From assembly GCA_945787895.1 (NCBI GenBank), contig CALZJQ010000012.1, forward strand, positions 1 through 37,095: a stretch of 37,095 nt of DNA. Reading direction: 5' to 3'. A program made the position numbers and the translations under genes. The notes beneath the pieces were generated by a model that was not told the DNA's origin, did no database searches, and saw nothing but the letters and a program-made list of their open reading frames with translations. This document shows positions 32,617 through 37,095 of this stretch, one piece after another. Every line of letters begins with the position of its first letter. The first letter of the stretch is position 1. The DNA comes from an uncultured Prevotella sp. (GTDB lineage Bacteria; Bacteroidota; Bacteroidia; Bacteroidales; Bacteroidaceae).

Positions 32617-32753
32617 TTTTGTGGTTTGATTGTGCGGAAGTTTCAATCAGCCCTTACAAATCTCCATAAATCCGAAAACCACAAAACAAACTAAACCACA
32701 AAACAACAAAAAAACAAAACAACTAAACAACAAAAAAACAAAAAAATACAGAA
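32617..32753. repeat. Hybrid family C/A repeat between the Nudix and SlyD-like genes
   Basis: The left half has family C sequence (GTGCGGAAGTTTCAATCAGCCC, a core variant at 32635-32652, in shorter form GCGGAAGTTTCAATCAG), while the right half continues as a family A A/C arm (AACAACTAAACAAC words, to 32753) ending at the ATG. It links the two repeat classes. Confidence 0.7.
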
Positions 32754-33332
32754 ATGACAAACTATACTTACGGAGTAGCTTACAAGCTCTACACTATTAC
32801 TGACGGAGAAAAGACGATGGTGGAAGAAGCACCTGCAGAACAACCATTCCGATTTATCTCCGGACTGTCAATGACAATCCCATCGTTTGAAGAAAACATC
32901 ACAAAACTTGAAACAGGGGAAACGTTCGACTTCGTTCTGGAAAAAGAAAATGCCTATGGTGAGCATTATCAGGAACGAGTGATTGACCTTGACAAGAGCA
33001 TTTTCTGCATAGATGGAAAACTGGACACAGAGCATATCTACGTGGATGCTGTCGTACCATTGCAGAATGCTGACGGCAACCGCTTTATGGGTCATGTGCT
33101 CGAAATCTCTGATGACAAGGTGAAGATTGACCTCAACCATCCGCTCGCAGGCAAGACGCTCAATTTTGTTGGAAGCGTGGTAGAAAAGCGTGAGACGACA
33201 AACGCTGAGATACAGGCTATGATCAACCACATGAATGGTGGAGGATGCGGCGGATGCGGTGGAGGCTGCAACGGCGGATGCGGTGGTGATTGCGGAGGTG
33301 ATTGCGGCGGTGATTGCGGCGGCTGCAAGTAG
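32754..33332 (+). CDS. SlyD-like FKBP peptidyl-prolyl isomerase with metal-binding tail
   Basis: A 192-residue cytoplasmic isomerase/chaperone. The FKBP half-domains (YTYGVAYKLYT..., FEENITKLETGETFDFVLEKENAYGE, and VDAVVPLQNADGNRFMGHVLEISDDKVKIDLNHPLAGKTLNFVG) match the SlyD layout with its insert-in-flap chaperone domain. The C-terminal tail from about residue 162 has eight Cys in GGC/GGDC units and would bind Ni, Zn or Cu; E. coli SlyD uses His, Cys and Asp there. The 12-base GGDC units are tandem repeats, so length variation is likely. It is followed by aroC after a family A repeat. Confidence 0.9.
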   Translation: MTNYTYGVAYKLYTITDGEKTMVEEAPAEQPFRFISGLSMTIPSFEENITKLETGETFDFVLEKENAYGEHYQERVIDLDKSIFCIDGKLDTEHIYVDAVVPLQNADGNRFMGHVLEISDDKVKIDLNHPLAGKTLNFVGSVVEKRETTNAEIQAMINHMNGGGCGGCGGGCNGGCGGDCGGDCGGDCGGCK

Positions 33333-33340
33333 GAATAATA

Positions 33341-33428
33341 TGATTCAGTTTGTTGTGTAGTTGTTTGGTTGTCTGCCTTCGCAAATGAGAAAGCAACTAA
33401 CTAAACAACAAAACAACTAAACAACCAG
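33341..33428. repeat. Family A G/T-A/C hairpin repeat upstream of aroC
   Basis: A short G/T arm (about 33349-33373, GTTGTGTAGTTGTTTGGTTG), a 22-nt loop and an A/C arm (about 33395-33428, AACTAACTAAACAAC words), ending 12 bases before the aroC ATG. Confidence 0.75.
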
Positions 33429-33439
33429 AAACTACCGAC

Positions 33440-34516
33440 ATGAACACATTTGGAAAGATTTTCACAATAACGACTTACGGAGAAAGCCATGGAGCCGCAG
33501 TGGGAGGCATCGTAGATGGTATGCCTGCCGGTATTGACATAGACATGGATTTCGTGCAGGCAGAGTTAGCAAGGAGAAGACCGGGACAAAGCAAGATAAC
33601 GACTTCGCGCAACGAAGCTGACGAGGTAGAGTTCCTGTCCGGTGTCTTTGAAGGGAAATCTACGGGTTGCCCTATCGGGTTCATAGTAAGAAACACCAAC
33701 CAGCACTCCCAGGACTATGAAAATATGCGGTGCATCTATCGTCCATCGCACGCAGACTATACCTATCAGACGAAATATGGACTCCGCGACCATCGGGGAG
33801 GAGGCAGGACCTCTGCACGTATCACCATCGGGCGATGCGTTGCCGGAGCCTTGGCAAAACTGGCACTGAAACAATTAGGCATCACCGTGCAGGCTTTTAC
33901 TTCACAGGTAGGAGACATAAAGCTCGAACACGACTACAGGCATTATGACCTCAGCATCACGGAAACGAATGCCGTGCGTTGTCCTGACCCGGAAAAGGCA
34001 GGAATGATGGAGAGATACATCGCTGAAATCAAAGCAAAGGGAGATACTGTCGGAGGCATTATTACCTGCGTCGTCAAGGGATGCCCCGTAGGACTCGGCG
34101 AACCTGAGTTTGACAAGCTGCATGCTGTACTTGGCCACGCCATGCTCAGCATCAATGCCGTGAAGGGATTTGAATACGGGGAAGGCTTCAATGGCGTGAA
34201 TCAGCTTGGCTCTCAGCAGAACGATGTCTTCACGACGGACAAGGACGGCAACATCCACACACTGACCAATCACAGCGGAGGCATCCAGGGCGGTCTGTCA
34301 AACGGAGAAGACATCTATTTCCGTGTGGCTTTCAAGCCGGTAGCCACGATACTCATGGAACAAGACACTATCGACATTGAGGGCAACGCAACCACACTGA
34401 AAGCCCGTGGCAGACACGACCCGTGCGTCCTGCCGCGCGCAGTACCCATCGTAGAGGCAATGGCTGCAATGACGATACTCGACGCCTACTTACTGAACAA
34501 AACTACACATCTATGA
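33440..34516 (+). CDS. aroC: Chorismate synthase
   Basis: A 358-residue FMN-dependent enzyme that makes chorismate from EPSP in the last step of the shikimate pathway. Signatures are [13 protein letters not shown] (His17), RRRPGQ-like [31 protein letters not shown] (FMN/EPSP site) and [20 protein letters not shown] near the C-terminus. The last four bases overlap the next gene (ATGA), which has no obvious metabolic link. Confidence 0.96.
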   Translation: MNTFGKIFTITTYGESHGAAVGGIVDGMPAGIDIDMDFVQAELARRRPGQSKITTSRNEADEVEFLSGVFEGKSTGCPIGFIVRNTNQHSQDYENMRCIYRPSHADYTYQTKYGLRDHRGGGRTSARITIGRCVAGALAKLALKQLGITVQAFTSQVGDIKLEHDYRHYDLSITETNAVRCPDPEKAGMMERYIAEIKAKGDTVGGIITCVVKGCPVGLGEPEFDKLHAVLGHAMLSINAVKGFEYGEGFNGVNQLGSQQNDVFTTDKDGNIHTLTNHSGGIQGGLSNGEDIYFRVAFKPVATILMEQDTIDIEGNATTLKARGRHDPCVLPRAVPIVEAMAAMTILDAYLLNKTTHL

Positions 34517-37095
34517 ATAAACTGACCCTCATAAGCCTGTTGATGCTCTTACCAGCATTCCTGCCTGCAAGAGAAAACCTGAGAGACTGGACGGTAGAAG
34601 CTGAAAGCAAAGAGAGCCGTGTCACGCTCGATGACAATGGAGCGGTTGACATTATCGCGCCAAAGGGACTCACGCTCTGGTACAACAGGCTCATGCAGGG
34701 GAATGTAACCATAGAGTACGATGCCCGCATAGTAGTGGAAAAAGACAACACGAACAGCTGGAACCGTCTCTCAGACCTCAACTGTTTCTGGATGGCTACC
34801 GACCCGGAGCAAAGGGACGGCAACGTATTCCGGGGATTGAAGAGGCGCAAGGGCATATTTGTCAATCAATATGCCTTGTCGCTCTACTATCTTGGATATG
34901 GAGGCAACCATAATACCACTACACGTTTCCGTCGGTACGACGGAGACAAGAGAGGTGTTGACGACGCTTTGTTCCGTCCGTCAATACTCAGGGAATACAC
35001 AGATTCTGCCCACCTTCTCAAGCCCAACCATTGGTATCATGTGAGAATAGAACAGAGGTTCGGCACTGTAAGGTGTTACATTGACGGCAAATGTATTGTC
35101 AACTACGTAGATATTCGTCCGTTTTACCGAGGATATTTCGGATTCCGCACTACCCTCTCACACGCTCAGTTGAAAAATTTCAAATATCGTGAGGCTCCTG
35201 TTTCCGGGACGCCAATGACGCTCCGGTGGATAGGAAACAAAGCAAACGAATCGGCAACCCCACAGACCTTTGGAGTACCTTTTCTTAGAGGTGAGCTTGC
35301 AACATCTGACCGGCTGCTGCTCTCCACGTCAAAAGGAACGGCAATACCGCACGATGAATGGAATCTTGCCTATTGGGATGACGGCAGTGTGAAATGGAGA
35401 GCCGTGGCAGGAGTGATTCCGGAGAATACAGACTCCTGTCTCATACGTATGGAAAAGGGTAGGAAAAAGACTGCTTCCAACGCAAAAGTCGCAACGGAAA
35501 CAGCAGACGAAATCAAGATAAACACTGGAAATGCCACCGTCTTCATATCAAGAAACGGCGACGACATTATTGACAGCATAATGACCTGTGGAAAGAAATC
35601 CACGGGAAAAATATGGATTGAAGCTAACGGCAAAAGACTAAGACCTACACTCGTCACTCTCGAACAGAACGGATTGCACAGGGCATGTGTAAGAATAGAC
35701 GGGGAGAAGTTCACGCTGAGATTATACGCATACAGGGGAAGCAACGAACTTAAAGCAGTACATACCCTCCTCGTAGATAACTCCCTGAACAACAGCGGAC
35801 TGTCGTCTCTCGGACTAAGGGTTGCCGTACCTATGAGAACGCCCGACCATCTTAGAAAAGTCAGTTTTGCAAAAAGCGAAGAATCCGACTATCAATCCTT
35901 CACCGTAAAGCCGTTGATAGCAAGGAGACCTGTCAGGACTGATGAAAAAGGCGTTTTCCTCGACAGGAAAAGCGGTGTGATTGCCTCGCAACTTGCTTCG
36001 TGGGATGCTTTCCGGCTGTCGCAAGTCTCGCCAAATGCCTTCTCCATACGCAAACGTGCCACTTCACGCTCACCCTGGATAGGGACGATGGAAGGATACA
36101 GGTCACCGGGAGAACTTATCGTCGGTGACGGGATTACTTCAATAAAGCTGTCGCTTTCCGACTTCTGGCAGTCGTACCCCTCCTCTTTGCAGGTTGACGA
36201 CGCAAGAAGCCCGGAAGCTGTCGCCACGCTCTGGCTCTGGAGTCCTGAAGCCGAGAAAAAATCCTTTGAGCACTATGATACCATAGCCCACTCTCTCGAA
36301 GCTGCTTATGAAGACGTACAAAAGGGCATGAGCACCGCAGAAGGCATTGCACGGACGTCAGTCATTTATCTTACGCCCGACACACTGGATGTCACGCAGA
36401 GAGAACACTACGAAGCCAAGCAGACATTGGTGCCGACTCCAGAATACCTTCACAGCCGCAGGGCGTTTGGTATATGGAGCCTTACCGACGGTGATGATAT
36501 TGACAGGGAAATAAGGAAAATTGCCGATTTCTACGTGACAGAGCAGGACAGGCAGTCATGGTACGGGATGTTTGACTATGGAGACGTGATGCACACCTAT
36601 GACTTGCAACGGGGACAATGGAGGTATGACGTAGGGGGATATGCCTGGGACAATACTGAATTGGGGACGAATGCGATGATATGGTACAATTTTCTTCGCT
36701 CCGGAAGGGAAGAAGACTGGCGCCTGGCTGTAGCCATGACAAGACATACAGGCGAGGTGGATTGTTATCATTTCGGTCCCCATGCAGGACTTGGTTCGAG
36801 ACACAACGTATCCCACTGGGGTTGTGGGGCAAAGGAGGCCCGTATATCCCAGGCATTCTGGAACAGGTTCCTATATTATCTTACAGCCGACGAGAGGTCA
36901 GGAGACCTTATGAGGGAAGTGCGTGATGCAGACACCTTGCTCTATTACCTTGACCCCATGCGGCTCGCCCAGCCACGCAGTCCCCTCTATCCATGTTCTG
37001 CACCGGCAAGGCTGCGCATCGGTCCCGACTGGATGGCGTATGCCGGCAACTGGTTTACAGAGTGGGAAAGGACGCTGGACAGGAAATACTACGAC
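34513..37095 (+). CDS. Exported PL26/YetA-like (exo-rhamnogalacturonan lyase-type) protein with N-terminal DUF6250 domain, 5' part
   Basis: The frame starts at the ATG overlapping the aroC stop codon and stays open to the window end: 861 codons seen, gene incomplete. The signal peptide is [19 protein letters not shown]. Residues about 20-235 resemble DUF6250, a concanavalin-like beta-sandwich ([58 protein letters not shown]). From about 236 onwards the sequence resembles the PcRGLX/YetA family ([17 protein letters not shown]..., later [62 protein letters not shown]), which cleaves unsaturated rhamnogalacturonan ends. Substrate is inferred from the family. No SusCD pair or other CAZyme is visible beside it. 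Confidence 0.75.
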   Translation, partial: MNKLTLISLLMLLPAFLPARENLRDWTVEAESKESRVTLDDNGAVDIIAPKGLTLWYNRLMQGNVTIEYDARIVVEKDNTNSWNRLSDLNCFWMATDPEQRDGNVFRGLKRRKGIFVNQYALSLYYLGYGGNHNTTTRFRRYDGDKRGVDDALFRPSILREYTDSAHLLKPNHWYHVRIEQRFGTVRCYIDGKCIVNYVDIRPFYRGYFGFRTTLSHAQLKNFKYREAPVSGTPMTLRWIGNKANESATPQTFGVPFLRGELATSDRLLLSTSKGTAIPHDEWNLAYWDDGSVKWRAVAGVIPENTDSCLIRMEKGRKKTASNAKVATETADEIKINTGNATVFISRNGDDIIDSIMTCGKKSTGKIWIEANGKRLRPTLVTLEQNGLHRACVRIDGEKFTLRLYAYRGSNELKAVHTLLVDNSLNNSGLSSLGLRVAVPMRTPDHLRKVSFAKSEESDYQSFTVKPLIARRPVRTDEKGVFLDRKSGVIASQLASWDAFRLSQVSPNAFSIRKRATSRSPWIGTMEGYRSPGELIVGDGITSIKLSLSDFWQSYPSSLQVDDARSPEAVATLWLWSPEAEKKSFEHYDTIAHSLEAAYEDVQKGMSTAEGIARTSVIYLTPDTLDVTQREHYEAKQTLVPTPEYLHSRRAFGIWSLTDGDDIDREIRKIADFYVTEQDRQSWYGMFDYGDVMHTYDLQRGQWRYDVGGYAWDNTELGTNAMIWYNFLRSGREEDWRLAVAMTRHTGEVDCYHFGPHAGLGSRHNVSHWGCGAKEARISQAFWNRFLYYLTADERSGDLMREVRDADTLLYYLDPMRLAQPRSPLYPCSAPARLRIGPDWMAYAGNWFTEWERTLDRKYYD

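Overview
The window looks like a chromosomal segment from a Bacteroidales bacterium, most likely Prevotella/Segatella-like. The reasons are the gene content and order (yidC followed by an S9 peptidase, cydAB, a leuA-leuC-leuD-leuA2 set, a SlyD-like isomerase beside aroC), A-rich leaders without Shine-Dalgarno sequences, and several promoters matching the Bacteroidetes pattern TTTG-N(18-23)-TAnnTTTG. No rRNA, prophage, CRISPR array or intact transposase was seen.

Layout. 1-7122: 3' end of yidC, a secreted S9 peptidase, an MFS permease, a POT peptide transporter with a bcp peroxiredoxin, then a strong terminator. 7133-10640: tRNA-Pro(TGG) and cydAB on the minus strand. 10679-14630: rsmG, an MBL hydrolase with ruvC, and a ModF-like double-ATPase. 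14707-14906: a MITE-like element. 14958-20597: a GHL10 glycosidase-like protein, a histone-H1-like winged-helix protein, an EamA transporter, ispE and dnaB. 20748-26448: the leucine operon. 26659-28693: alkaline phosphatase and queH. 28674-31375 (minus): an initiating sugar transferase, two FdtA-like ketoisomerases and a DegT aminotransferase, probably making a 3-amino-3,6-dideoxyhexose for a surface glycan. 32119-37095: a Nudix hydrolase, a SlyD-like PPIase, aroC and the start of a large PL26/YetA-like secreted lyase.

Two things stand out. First, the leu operon has a complete ribosome-mediated attenuator: promoter, a 27-codon leader peptide with a Leu/Ile-rich centre, an antiterminator arm inside the leader ORF, and a terminator. 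Second, the intergenic regions are filled by unusual palindromic repeats. One family ('C' here) is a ~160-bp element with conserved ends, a conserved 19-bp core and variable G/T-rich and A/C-rich arms; one copy is flanked by an exact 8-bp direct repeat. Two related low-complexity classes ('A', GTTGTTTGGTTG-type; 'B', GGTTGTNGGTTGT/CCCACAACCAAAAA-type) form G/T-then-A/C hairpins, often ending just before a start codon and sometimes running into coding sequence. Because of these repeats, several apparent ORFs extend too far upstream; starts were corrected here for the S9 peptidase, the POT transporter, the ModF-like ATPase, leuA and leuD.
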